A stretch of DNA of 64,000 bases from Phreatobacter cathodiphilus (GTDB lineage: Bacteria; Pseudomonadota; Alphaproteobacteria; Rhizobiales; Phreatobacteraceae): the NCBI RefSeq assembly GCF_003008515.1, contig NZ_CP027668.1:4430446-4494445 (forward strand). The letters run 5' to 3'. The notes under the pieces were generated by a model. It was given only the letters and a program-made list of their open reading frames with translations, was not told where the DNA came from and ran no database searches. Below, piece after piece: positions 56,937 through 64,000 of the stretch; the stretch's first letter is position 1, and each line of letters opens with the position of its first letter. The position numbers and the translations under genes are program-made.

Positions 56937-57845
56937 ATGCTTAACCTGCGCCAGTTGGAGATCTTCCGGGAGGTGATCCGCTGCCAGACGACGGTCGGCG
57001 CCGCCGAGGCGCTCGCCATCTCCCAGCCGGCCGTGTCCAACGCCATCAAGCAGATCGAGGCGCAGCTCGGCCTTCCCCTCTTCGATCGCATCGGCAACCG
57101 CCTCGTGCCGACTGCCGAGGCGCAGGAGGTGATGCGCGGCTCCGAGCCGATCTTCTCGCTCTACCGCGCCTTCTCGCAGAAGCTGAAGGACCTGCGCGAC
57201 ACCCGCACCGGCAGTCTGCGCGTGCTCTCCACCCCCGCCCTCGCCAACGCCCTGGTGCCGCGGGCGCTGAAGGCCTTCCTCGCCACGCGCCCCGACATGC
57301 ACGTCTTCTTCGACGTGCGCCGCACGCCGGGCGTCGTCGAGGGCGTTGAGACCGGCTTCGTCGATCTCGGCTTCTCGCTGTCGCCGCAGCCGCGGCCGGG
57401 CATCGAGGCGACCGCCATCTGCACCGGCCAGATGGTCTGTGTCTGCCCGCCCGACCATCCGCTCGCCGATCGCTCGGAAATTTCCGCCGCCGACCTCGCC
57501 GCCTATCCCCTCATCGGCTTCGAGCCGGGGACGCCGCTCGGTTTTGCCCTGGCCCAGGGCTTCTGGACGCCGGCCCTGCAGGAGCGGGTCATGGTCGAGA
57601 CGCGCTACAGCGGCACGGCCTGCCTCCTCGCCGAAAGCGGCGTCGGCGTCGCGGTGGTCGATTCCTTCGCCGTGGTCGGCGGCCGCTACGATCTCGTCTT
57701 CCGTCCGCTCAGCCCGCGCGTGCCGATCCAGGCCTACGCGCTGACGGCGCGCGGCCAGCCGCCGAAGCGCGTGGTGCGCGCCTTCCTCAAGGAGGTGGAG
57801 GCGAGCGCGGTGCGCTTCGCCGACCCGTTCGGATCGCACCCGTGA
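56937..57845 (+). CDS. LysR family transcriptional regulator
   Basis: A 302-residue LysR protein: HTH at residues 1-60 (LRQLEIFREVIRCQTTVGAA, AISQPAVSNAIKQIEAQLGL) and a substrate-binding-like domain (~90-295). Divergent from the amino acid ABC/D-carbamoylase operon across 155 bases containing two dyads, so it very probably regulates that operon. The ATG at 56937 has GAGGA upstream and matches the family N-terminus; the ORF's extra 14 residues are not conserved. Confidence 0.92.
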   Translation: MLNLRQLEIFREVIRCQTTVGAAEALAISQPAVSNAIKQIEAQLGLPLFDRIGNRLVPTAEAQEVMRGSEPIFSLYRAFSQKLKDLRDTRTGSLRVLSTPALANALVPRALKAFLATRPDMHVFFDVRRTPGVVEGVETGFVDLGFSLSPQPRPGIEATAICTGQMVCVCPPDHPLADRSEISAADLAAYPLIGFEPGTPLGFALAQGFWTPALQERVMVETRYSGTACLLAESGVGVAVVDSFAVVGGRYDLVFRPLSPRVPIQAYALTARGQPPKRVVRAFLKEVEASAVRFADPFGSHP

Positions 57846-57946
57846 CCGGCCGGGCATGGAAGCCTTGCGGCCGCCGGCTTTGACCGGCACCCTCGATCCG
57901 TGGCATCGCCAGCGTCGAAACGCTCTCCCCTGACGAGGAAACAGCC

Positions 57947-58894
57947 ATGAAGGCGAACGGAACCGACCTCACCACCGCCAGCGGCGTTTATGTGATCGCG
58001 GCGACGCCGTTTCACGACGACGGCCGCATCGACGAGAAGTCGACGGATTCGATGGTCGATTTCTACCGCGCCTGCGGCGCCGACGGCCTCACCATCCTCG
58101 GCGTCATGGGCGAGGCGCCGAAGCTCGCCGCCGAGGAATCGGTCGCCATCTCCAAGCAGATCATCAAGCGCGCAGGCCCCTCCATGCCGGTCATCGTCGG
58201 CGTCTCGGCCCCGGGCTTCGCGGCCATGCGCTCGCTCGCCCGCACCGTGATGGACGCGGGTGCCGCCGGCGTCATGATCGCCCCGCCCAACACGCTGCGC
58301 ACCGACGACCAGATCGTCGGCTACTACAAGCAGGCGGTGGATGCGATCGGCGACGACGTGCCCTTCTGCATCCAGGACTTCCCCATCACCTTCTCGGTGG
58401 TGATGAGCCCGAAAGTCATCCGCTCAATCATCCAGGAGCTCCCCTCCTGCGTCATGCTGAAGCACGAGGACTGGCCGGGCCTCGAGAAGATCTCGACCCT
58501 GCGCGGCTTCGAGGCCGACGGCTCCATGCGCCACGTCTCCATCCTCTGCGGCAATGGCGGCCTCTTCCTCGACTTCGAGTGCGAGCGCGGCGCCGACGGC
58601 GCCATGACCGGCTACGCCTTCCCCGACATGCTGGTGGACGTGGTCCGGCTGCAAAAGGCCGGCAAGCGTGACGCCGCCCATGACCTCTTCGACGCCCACC
58701 TGCCGCTGATCCGCTACGAGCAGCAGCCGGGCGCCGGCCTCGCCGTGCGCAAATATCTGCTGAAGAAGCGCGGCGTCATCGCCTCCGACGCCCAGCGCAA
58801 GCCGAGCGCCCCGCTCTCGGCCAAGGCGCGCGCCGAGGTGGATTACCTCTTCGACCGCCTGTCGAAGCTCGACGCCCGCGCCAAGGCGGCGTGA
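57947..58894 (+). CDS. DapA-like (dihydrodipicolinate synthase family) aldolase
   Basis: A 315-residue class I aldolase/lyase of the DHDPS/NAL family. The Schiff-base lysine is K172 (CVMLKHEDWPG), and GVMGEAPKLAAEES replaces the usual GTTGE loop. The catalytic Tyr seen in DapA (YNVP) is absent: the matching segment is CIQDFPITF, with Gln143 at the Tyr position. So it is not a canonical lysine-pathway DapA; members of this kind act on other keto acids or in sugar-acid or hydroxyproline catabolism. It follows the LysR gene by 101 bases on the same strand but has its own terminator. Confidence 0.85.
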   Translation: MKANGTDLTTASGVYVIAATPFHDDGRIDEKSTDSMVDFYRACGADGLTILGVMGEAPKLAAEESVAISKQIIKRAGPSMPVIVGVSAPGFAAMRSLARTVMDAGAAGVMIAPPNTLRTDDQIVGYYKQAVDAIGDDVPFCIQDFPITFSVVMSPKVIRSIIQELPSCVMLKHEDWPGLEKISTLRGFEADGSMRHVSILCGNGGLFLDFECERGADGAMTGYAFPDMLVDVVRLQKAGKRDAAHDLFDAHLPLIRYEQQPGAGLAVRKYLLKKRGVIASDAQRKPSAPLSAKARAEVDYLFDRLSKLDARAKAA

Positions 58895-58925
58895 GCCGGC
58901 AAACGGATTGGACGCTCAGTCTGCG

Positions 58926-58960
58926 AGGGCCGCCGGGACACCGGCGGCCCTTTGCCTTTG
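58926..58960 (+). terminator. Intrinsic terminator of DapA-like gene
   Basis: An 11-base perfect stem (AGGGCCGCCGG / CCGGCGGCCCT) with a 4-base loop, followed by TTGCCTTTG, lies 32 bases after the stop codon of the DapA-like gene and before arfB. Confidence 0.8.
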
Positions 58961-59019
58961 CGTTCTGCAGCGCGCGCCAGCTTGTTGCGGACGGCCGCCG
59001 CTGCGACAATGAGCGCATC

Positions 59020-59448
59020 ATGGCCGACCCGATCCCCGTCACCTCCTCCATCGCCCTGAACCCCGACGACATCACCGTCACGTTCGTCCGCGCCTCCGGG
59101 CCGGGCGGCCAGAACGTCAACAAGGTGTCGACCGCCTGCGAGTTGCGCTTCAACCTCGCGGCCTCCGACCTGCGGCCCGACATCAAGGAGCGGCTCGTGC
59201 CGCTGGCGGGCTCGCGGCTGACGAAAGACGGCGTCATCGTCATCCAGGCCGACCGCTTCCGCTCTCAGGACATGAACCGCGAGGATGCACTCTCGCGGCT
59301 GATCGAGATCGTGGCCAAGGCGGCCGTGCGCCCCAAGCGCCGGATCGCGACGAAGCCGACCCGCGCCTCGAAGGAGCGGCGGCTGGAGGGCAAGCAGAAG
59401 CGCTCCGGCGTGAAGAAGATGCGCCAGGGCAAGCCGGGAATGGACTGA
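59020..59448 (+). CDS. arfB: Alternative ribosome-rescue factor ArfB
   Basis: A 142-residue peptidyl-tRNA hydrolase of the ArfB/ICT1 type. The GGQ motif is in ASGPGGQNVNKVST and the C-terminal basic tail (TKPTRASKERRLEGKQKRSG, then KKMRQGKPGMD) is the part that inserts in the empty mRNA channel of stalled ribosomes. Length and composition are typical. The ATG at 59020 is the first that gives the family N-terminus; no strong Shine-Dalgarno is seen (GAGCGC upstream). Confidence 0.95.
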   Translation: MADPIPVTSSIALNPDDITVTFVRASGPGGQNVNKVSTACELRFNLAASDLRPDIKERLVPLAGSRLTKDGVIVIQADRFRSQDMNREDALSRLIEIVAKAAVRPKRRIATKPTRASKERRLEGKQKRSGVKKMRQGKPGMD

Positions 59449-59468
59449 GGCTCGGCAATTGCCGACGG

Positions 59469-59614
59469 CCCCCCACCCCTGACCCCTCCCCTCCGCAAGC
59501 GGGGGGAGGGGAACAGAGCCCCTCCCCAGCGCGGGGCCGCAAAGGGCTCCCGTTCCTCGAATGCGCACCATCCCCTCCCCCCGCTTGCGGAGGGGAGGGG
59601 TCAGGGGTGGGGGG
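59469..59614. repeat. 44-base perfect inverted repeat element
   Basis: Arms 59469-59512 and 59571-59614 are perfect 44-base inverted repeats with a 58-base loop. Each arm begins with a C-run, CCCCACCCCTGACCCCTCCC, and contains an inner hairpin around CCGCAAGCGG. It lies between arfB (plus) and the convergent dgoK (minus). It is related in composition to the element at 62420-62572. No transposase and no target-site duplication are seen. Confidence 0.85.
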
Positions 59615-59670
59615 ATCATAAGAAACTGGAACGTCAGCTGGCGGCCCGGATCCGTGCCGCGACGGCTCCC

Positions 59671-60579
59671 TCACACCAGCCCCGCGGCTGTCGCGATCCT
59701 GAACTGGCCGGCGAAGGCCGCCGACGCCGGCGCCGTCTCATGGGCGATTCCCAGCACGTCCAGCGCCGCCCCGTAGCGCGCCGCCAGCGCTTCGCCGCCG
59801 ACGATCACCACCGGTCCGTCGACGTCCGGGGCGAAGCTCCGCGCCTCGGCGATCTCCGTGCCGATCATGAGGCCCGACAGCCGCTCCGCCGTCTCGCTCG
59901 CCGGGAAATCGCCCATCAGGCTTCCCGCCCTCTGGCGGAACAGCTTGCCGAGCAGGCCGGCGCCGCCCTCCGCCGCGCCGATGGCCACTCCCGCTGCGAA
60001 GGCCGTCGGAGAGGGCGTCCAGTCGGCCGTGGTCAGCTTCAGCACGGTATGGTCCTTCAGCGCGGCGAAGGCGTCACCCGTCATGGCCGAGCGGAAGGCG
60101 GTGATCCGGCCGTCGGCGATCCTGACCCATTTGGAATGGGTGCCGGGCATCACCGCCAGCCTGAGGCCTGCGAGGCCCAGCCCGGCAATCTGCGTCTCTT
60201 CGCCGCGCATCACGTCCGGCGCCCCGTCGGGGTTGCGATACGAGAGGCCGGTGACGAAGGCGATGTGGCGTCCCCTCGCGGTCGTCAGCGCGGTCAGCGC
60301 GCCGGCCAGATCGTCCGGCCCGGCCGGGCAGGCGAGGTAGGGCGTCTCCACCCAGCCCGTGCGGCTCGTCACCATCCCCGAGGCGATGACCGGCAGGCCG
60401 CAGGACGGATCCCAGCGGCCGATGGCGCGCTCCAGCACGGTTTCGAAATCGCGATCGGTCACGGAGAGGAGGCCGTCGCGGCCTGACCCGTGATCGAGGA
60501 TCGCACCGTCCCGATCCATCAGTGCGGCGCGAAAGGAGGTGGTGCCCCAGTCCACGCCGATCATCCTGGCGTCGGTCAT
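59671..60579 (-). CDS. dgoK: 2-dehydro-3-deoxygalactonokinase
   Basis: A 302-residue sugar kinase of the DgoK family, phosphorylating 2-keto-3-deoxygalactonate. Typical segments: [44 protein letters not shown] and [15 protein letters not shown]. The start at 60579 ([11 protein letters not shown]) has GAGAGGTG upstream. No 2-keto-3-deoxy-6-phosphogalactonate aldolase gene is beside it; the DapA-like gene 1 kb away is a possible but unproven partner. Confidence 0.92.
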   Translation of the reverse strand: MTDARMIGVDWGTTSFRAALMDRDGAILDHGSGRDGLLSVTDRDFETVLERAIGRWDPSCGLPVIASGMVTSRTGWVETPYLACPAGPDDLAGALTALTTARGRHIAFVTGLSYRNPDGAPDVMRGEETQIAGLGLAGLRLAVMPGTHSKWVRIADGRITAFRSAMTGDAFAALKDHTVLKLTTADWTPSPTAFAAGVAIGAAEGGAGLLGKLFRQRAGSLMGDFPASETAERLSGLMIGTEIAEARSFAPDVDGPVVIVGGEALAARYGAALDVLGIAHETAPASAAFAGQFRIATAAGLV

Positions 60580-60718
60580 CTCGTCACCTCTCCGCATCGT
60601 CGTCTCGCCACCCTGCACCGACGCACAAGACCTGTCCCCTTGCATGCATGGGCAGCCTCGCTTTAATCGCCGTCCGCACGATCACCAAGCCCGCCATTCT
60701 CCAGCGCAGATGTCTCCC

Positions 60719-62392
60719 ATGTCCCATGACCTCGCCGTCGCCCGCGCCGCGACCCTCCGTCCGATCGCCGCGGTGGCGGAGGCGGCCGGCATCCCCGTCG
60801 AGGCGCTGGAGCCCTACGGCAAGCACATCGCCAAGCTCGACGCCGGCTATCTCGCCGGGCTGAAGGACAGGCCGGACGGCAAGCTGGTTCTCGTCACCGC
60901 CATCAACCCGACGCCCGCCGGCGAGGGCAAGACGACCACCACGGTCGGCCTCGGCGACGGCCTCAACCGCATCGGCAAGCGCACGGTCATCGCCCTGCGC
61001 GAACCCTCGCTCGGGCCGGTCTTCGGCACCAAGGGCGGCGCGACCGGCGGCGGGAGGGCGCAGGTCCTGCCCATGGAGGCGATCAACCTCCACTTCACCG
61101 GCGATTTCCATGCCATCACCTCGGCGCACAACCTGCTCGCCGCCCTCGTCGACAACCATGTCTACTGGGGCAATGCGCTCGGCATCGACACCCGCCGCAT
61201 CGTCTGGCGCCGCGTGCTCGACATGAACGACCGGGCCCTGCGCGCCATCGTCAACGGTCTCGGGGGCGGCGGCAACGGCTTCGCCCGCGAGGACGGCTTC
61301 GACATCACGGTGGCCTCCGAGGTCATGGCCTGCTTCTGCCTCGCCGACGACCTCGCCGACCTCGAGGCGCGGCTCGCCCGCATCGTCGTCGCCTATACGC
61401 GTGAGAAGAAGCCGGTGACCGCCGGCCAGCTCAACGCCGCCGGAGCCATGACGGCGCTGCTGAAGGACGCCATCAAGCCCAACCTGGTCCAGACCATCGA
61501 GGGCTCGCCCGCCCTCATTCACGGCGGCCCCTTCGCCAACATCGCCCATGGCTGCAACTCGGTCATCGCCACGCGCACCGCCCTCAAGCTCGGCGACTAT
61601 GTGGTGACGGAGGCCGGCTTCGGCGCCGATCTCGGGGCCGAGAAGTTCTTCGACATCAAGTGCCGCAAGGCGGGCCTGAAGCCGGATGCGGCCGTCATCG
61701 TCGCCACGGTGCGGGCGCTGAAGATGAACGGCGGCGTCGCCAAGGCCGATCTGGCCCGTGAGAACCTGGAGGCGCTCCGCGCCGGCATCGTCAATCTCGG
61801 CCGCCACGTCGAGAACGTCCGTGCCTTCGGCGTGCCGGTCGTCGTTGCCATCAACCACTTCACCACCGACACCGAGGCCGAGCACCGGCTGATCGCCGAC
61901 ATCTGCCGCGACGAGTTCGGCGTGGAAGCCGTCCAGTGCCGCCACTGGGCGGAGGGTGCAGCGGGGGCCGAGGAGCTCGCCCGCAAGGTCGTGGCGCTCT
62001 GCGAGGGCGGCACCGCGCACTTCCAGCCGATCTACGCCGACGGCCTGTCGCTGCAGGGCAAGATCCTCTCCATCGCCACCCGCATCTACCGCGCCGACGA
62101 CATCGCCGTCGCGCCGAAGGCCGCCGCCGACCTCAAGGCCTTCGAGGCCGCGGGCTACGGCCATCTCCCGGTCTGCATGGCGAAGACGCAGTACTCGTTC
62201 TCCGCCGACCCGGCTCTGCTCGGCGCACCGACCGGCCATACCGTGCCTGTGCGCGAGGTCAGGCTCGCCGCCGGCGCCGGTTTCGTGGTGGCGATCTGCG
62301 GGGAGATCATGACCATGCCGGGTCTGCCCAAGCTCCCCGCCGCCGAGGCGATCCACGTGAGCGAAGAGGGGCTGATCGAGGGGCTGTTCTGA
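60719..62392 (+). CDS. fhs: Formate--tetrahydrofolate ligase
   Basis: A 557-residue enzyme making 10-formyl-THF from formate, THF and ATP. The P-loop-like [20 protein letters not shown] and [20 protein letters not shown], and the later [20 protein letters not shown], are strongly conserved in the family. The ATG at 60719 gives the usual length; another ATG lies three codons upstream (60710). Divergent from dgoK. Contributes to one-carbon metabolism. Confidence 0.96.
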   Translation: MSHDLAVARAATLRPIAAVAEAAGIPVEALEPYGKHIAKLDAGYLAGLKDRPDGKLVLVTAINPTPAGEGKTTTTVGLGDGLNRIGKRTVIALREPSLGPVFGTKGGATGGGRAQVLPMEAINLHFTGDFHAITSAHNLLAALVDNHVYWGNALGIDTRRIVWRRVLDMNDRALRAIVNGLGGGGNGFAREDGFDITVASEVMACFCLADDLADLEARLARIVVAYTREKKPVTAGQLNAAGAMTALLKDAIKPNLVQTIEGSPALIHGGPFANIAHGCNSVIATRTALKLGDYVVTEAGFGADLGAEKFFDIKCRKAGLKPDAAVIVATVRALKMNGGVAKADLARENLEALRAGIVNLGRHVENVRAFGVPVVVAINHFTTDTEAEHRLIADICRDEFGVEAVQCRHWAEGAAGAEELARKVVALCEGGTAHFQPIYADGLSLQGKILSIATRIYRADDIAVAPKAAADLKAFEAAGYGHLPVCMAKTQYSFSADPALLGAPTGHTVPVREVRLAAGAGFVVAICGEIMTMPGLPKLPAAEAIHVSEEGLIEGLF

Positions 62393-62419
62393 CGCGTCGC
62401 GGCAGATCCTGGCACAAGC

Positions 62420-62572
62420 AATGCCCCACCCGCACCCTCCCCTTTGCAAGGGGAGGGGGACCACCATGTCCCGCAATTATTGCAGCGGTTGGGCCTGGCC
62501 CAAGCGTTCGGTTGAGGCCGCGAGGCCAGAGTCTCCCTCTCCTTGCAAAGGGGAGGGTGCGGGTGGGGCATT
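62420..62572. repeat. 42-base inverted repeat element with two mismatches
   Basis: Arms 62420-62461 and 62531-62572 match as inverted repeats at 40 of 42 positions, loop 69 bases. The ends read AATGCCCCACCCGCACCCTC and the mirror image. Each arm again contains a small inner hairpin around CTTTGCAAGG. The C-run plus GCAAG layout parallels the element at 59469-59614, so they may be two members of one dispersed repeat family. It lies between convergent fhs and a hypothetical gene. Confidence 0.8.
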
Positions 62573-62581
62573 CCTGGCCGT

Positions 62582-63196
62582 CTAACCAGAGCTCGGGTGC
62601 CAGACCGGCGCAAAATCCTCGCGCAGCACGGCGACGATGACAGGCGGTGTGAGGACCTTCACCGGTCCTGACGGGAGCGACACCCCAGCCCCATAGCCGC
62701 CGAACGACCAGGCCAGGGCCTTCCCGCACCTCAGCGCGAATGCTTCTCCTGACACCGCGATCATCGTCCCGTCCGGCAGGTCCGACGCCTCCGCCCGCCA
62801 CGTCCGCTTCGCCCGCCCGTCGAGCCGCTCCTCGTGCAGCACCACGTCCATCTCCGGCGCCTTGGGCGGCGCTGGGAGCCCCTTCGCCGTGGCCCAGGCG
62901 GTAGCGAAGCGGGTCGCGTCCGCCCGCCGGCATTCGAAGCAGGGGCGGTGCCCTGCGGCCAGCGCCGTCACCTCGTCGAGGAAGAAGAGCTCGGTATAGC
63001 CACGGCCCATCAGGGGCGCGCGCCGCCGGCCCTTGAACGACAGCACGCAGCAGATCCACTGCCGCGAGGCCCAGGGACGCGGGCCGATGGTGCGGTCGTC
63101 GCGATGGAATCGGCCGCCGCGATTGCCGAGGAAGAGACCGCGCTCCGGCACCGTCGCGATGGATCCGAAAGGATCGACGCGGTTCGGCAGCGGCAT
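62582..63196 (-). CDS. Conserved hypothetical protein with CxxC motif
   Basis: A 204-residue protein with no signal or membrane segment. A central HRPCFECRRADATRFATAW region holds a CxxC and nearby His, suggesting a metal or redox site; other segments are RPWASRQWICCVLSFKGRRR and YTELFFLDEVTALAAGH. Hydrophobic beta-strand-like stretches lie in the C-terminal half (MIAVSGEAFALRCGKALAWS). I recognise no family function. It is followed on the same strand, upstream by transcription, by an L,D-transpeptidase gene. Confidence 0.75.
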   Translation of the reverse strand: MPLPNRVDPFGSIATVPERGLFLGNRGGRFHRDDRTIGPRPWASRQWICCVLSFKGRRRAPLMGRGYTELFFLDEVTALAAGHRPCFECRRADATRFATAWATAKGLPAPPKAPEMDVVLHEERLDGRAKRTWRAEASDLPDGTMIAVSGEAFALRCGKALAWSFGGYGAGVSLPSGPVKVLTPPVIVAVLREDFAPVWHPSSG

Positions 63197-63206
63197 GGGC
63201 GAGAAC

Positions 63207-64000
63207 TCAGAACCTTGCGTCGGCGGAGGGCGTGTTGCGCTGCCCGCCGAAGATGCTGTCGAAGAAGTTCGGCTGGGGCGGCGGCGGGGCCTGCTGCACC
63301 TGCGGTGCGATGTCGACCGGCGGCTGCGCCGGCCGCGGCGCCGGCCTGACGACGCGCTGCGGCGGCGCGCCCGGCGCGTCCCATCCGTAGATGTCGTCGC
63401 GGAACTGCACCGTGCCGTCGGGCGCCGACCAGCCGGTGAGATAGACCCAGGCGACCGGCACGGCCTGCTGCAGCCTGATGTCGCGGCGCTGCGTCTGCGT
63501 CATGCCCTCCACCACCTGCTCCTTGGTGAAGCCTTGCGGGGCGAGCAGCCAGGTGACGAAGTCGGAGACGTCGGCGACGCGCACGCAGCCCGACGACAGC
63601 GAACGGCTGTCCGACTGGAAGAGCCCGCGCGACGGCGTGTCGTGCATGAACACGGCTTCCGTGTTCGGCATGTCGATGCGCACCCGCCCGAGCGAATTGC
63701 CGGCACCGGGGTCCTGCCTGAGCGTGTAGTTCACCGCCCGCTCTGTCGACCAGTCGATGGCGGCGGGGCTGACCTCGTTGCCGGAGCGGTCGAGGATGCG
63801 CACCCGCATGTTGGCGAGGGTCGCCGGGTTGCGGCGCATGCGCGGGATGATGTCGCGTTTGATGATGGACGTCGGGATCGTCCAGGTCGGGTTGAAGTTC
63901 ACCACCGTCAGGCGGCTCTCGACCATCGGCGAGGCATGGGCCTTCTTGCCGACGATGACGACGTGGCGCCGGCGGACGACGTCGCCCTCGACGGCCTCGG
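63207..64000 (-). CDS. L,D-transpeptidase (YkuD domain), N-terminus outside the window
   Basis: The open frame runs from the stop at 63207 to the window edge, giving ~264 C-terminal residues. The catalytic motif is HDTPSRGLFQSDSRSLSSGC followed by VRV, with the His and Cys of YkuD-type L,D-transpeptidases that form 3-3 crosslinks or link lipoproteins to peptidoglycan. The preceding TIPTSIIKRDIIPRMRRNP is typical of the larger YcbB/LdtD-like enzymes. The C-terminal tail (~65 residues) is Pro/Gln-rich. The start codon is not in the window. Confidence 0.9.
   Translation of the reverse strand, partial: EAVEGDVVRRRHVVIVGKKAHASPMVESRLTVVNFNPTWTIPTSIIKRDIIPRMRRNPATLANMRVRILDRSGNEVSPAAIDWSTERAVNYTLRQDPGAGNSLGRVRIDMPNTEAVFMHDTPSRGLFQSDSRSLSSGCVRVADVSDFVTWLLAPQGFTKEQVVEGMTQTQRRDIRLQQAVPVAWVYLTGWSAPDGTVQFRDDIYGWDAPGAPPQRVVRPAPRPAQPPVDIAPQVQQAPPPPQPNFFDSIFGGQRNTPSADARF

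Noticed and set aside
59469..59614. Insertion sequence or MITE with target duplication
   Set aside because: Perfect inverted arms are present, but no transposase and no direct flanking duplication could be found, so only a repeat element is called.
60584..62476. Minus-strand open frame of about 630 codons
   Set aside because: Antisense of fhs; no recognisable protein family.

Overview
The window looks like chromosomal DNA of a GC-rich alphaproteobacterium, most likely of the order Hyphomicrobiales (Rhizobiales). The basis is the very high GC, the NDUFA12-type complex I subunit next to a DUF2155 protein, a HisZ/HisG pair, a TorF-type outer membrane protein, DUF2076 and PCu(A)C proteins, and the abundance of TRAP and ABC solute uptake systems. 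Genus is not established. I see no rRNA, tRNA, CRISPR array, insertion sequence or phage gene. Most genes are ordinary chromosomal genes with matching codon use.

Layout. 1-5.8 kb: a catabolic operon (end of an M20 peptidase, DadA-like oxidoreductase, TAXI-type TRAP transporter, enolase-superfamily enzyme) that would suit uptake and breakdown of a D-amino-acid-containing compound. 5.9-7.7 kb: typA/bipA. 7.7-8.25 kb: a structured non-coding stretch. 8.25-9.8 kb: a small exported Arg-rich repeat protein followed by a JmjC/Cupin_4 hydroxylase. 9.8-13.1 kb: a receiver-like protein lacking its phospho-acceptor, convergent with a DosP-like PAS-PAS-GAF-GGDEF-EAL protein. 13.2-18.9 kb: ilvA, a subtilisin-like protease, and an XRE-cupin regulator divergent from gabT around a perfect palindrome. 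19.0-22.3 kb: a five-PAS GGDEF-EAL protein. 22.3-24.3 kb: flavin reductase and a copper-chaperone-like cluster. 24.3-27.8 kb: DUF2155, NDUFA12, DUF2076, TorF-family porin-like protein. 28-36 kb: malate synthase, a glycosyltransferase-like protein, ohr/ohrR, MAPEG protein, glcDEF (glycolate oxidase; with aceB this makes a glycolate/glyoxylate route). 36.4-43.7 kb: LysR, hisZ-hisG, azlCD, aat, two GNATs, a Bug-type binding protein. 43.9-48.6 kb: phosphatase, an arsR-led metalloid unit (flavoprotein, MFS pump) and a CopD-like protein. 48.6-50.9 kb: rppH, pgi. 51-57.8 kb: peptide-type binding protein, N-carbamoyl-D-amino-acid hydrolase, a complete polar amino acid ABC transporter and a divergent LysR. 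57.9-64 kb: DapA-like aldolase, arfB, dgoK, fhs, a hypothetical protein and an L,D-transpeptidase running off the window.

The best candidate for an undescribed system is the 8.2-9.8 kb pair: a secreted peptide with three T-D-(S/N)-D-P...GRGR repeats, 12 bases upstream of an Fe(II)/2-oxoglutarate JmjC oxygenase of the ribosomal-oxygenase type. This suggests a peptide substrate and its hydroxylase. Other notable items are the non-phosphorylatable receiver, a tandem PCu(A)C pair with one Met-less copy, a 13-base operator-like motif repeated before arsR and its neighbour, and several long imperfect or perfect inverted repeats in intergenic DNA.
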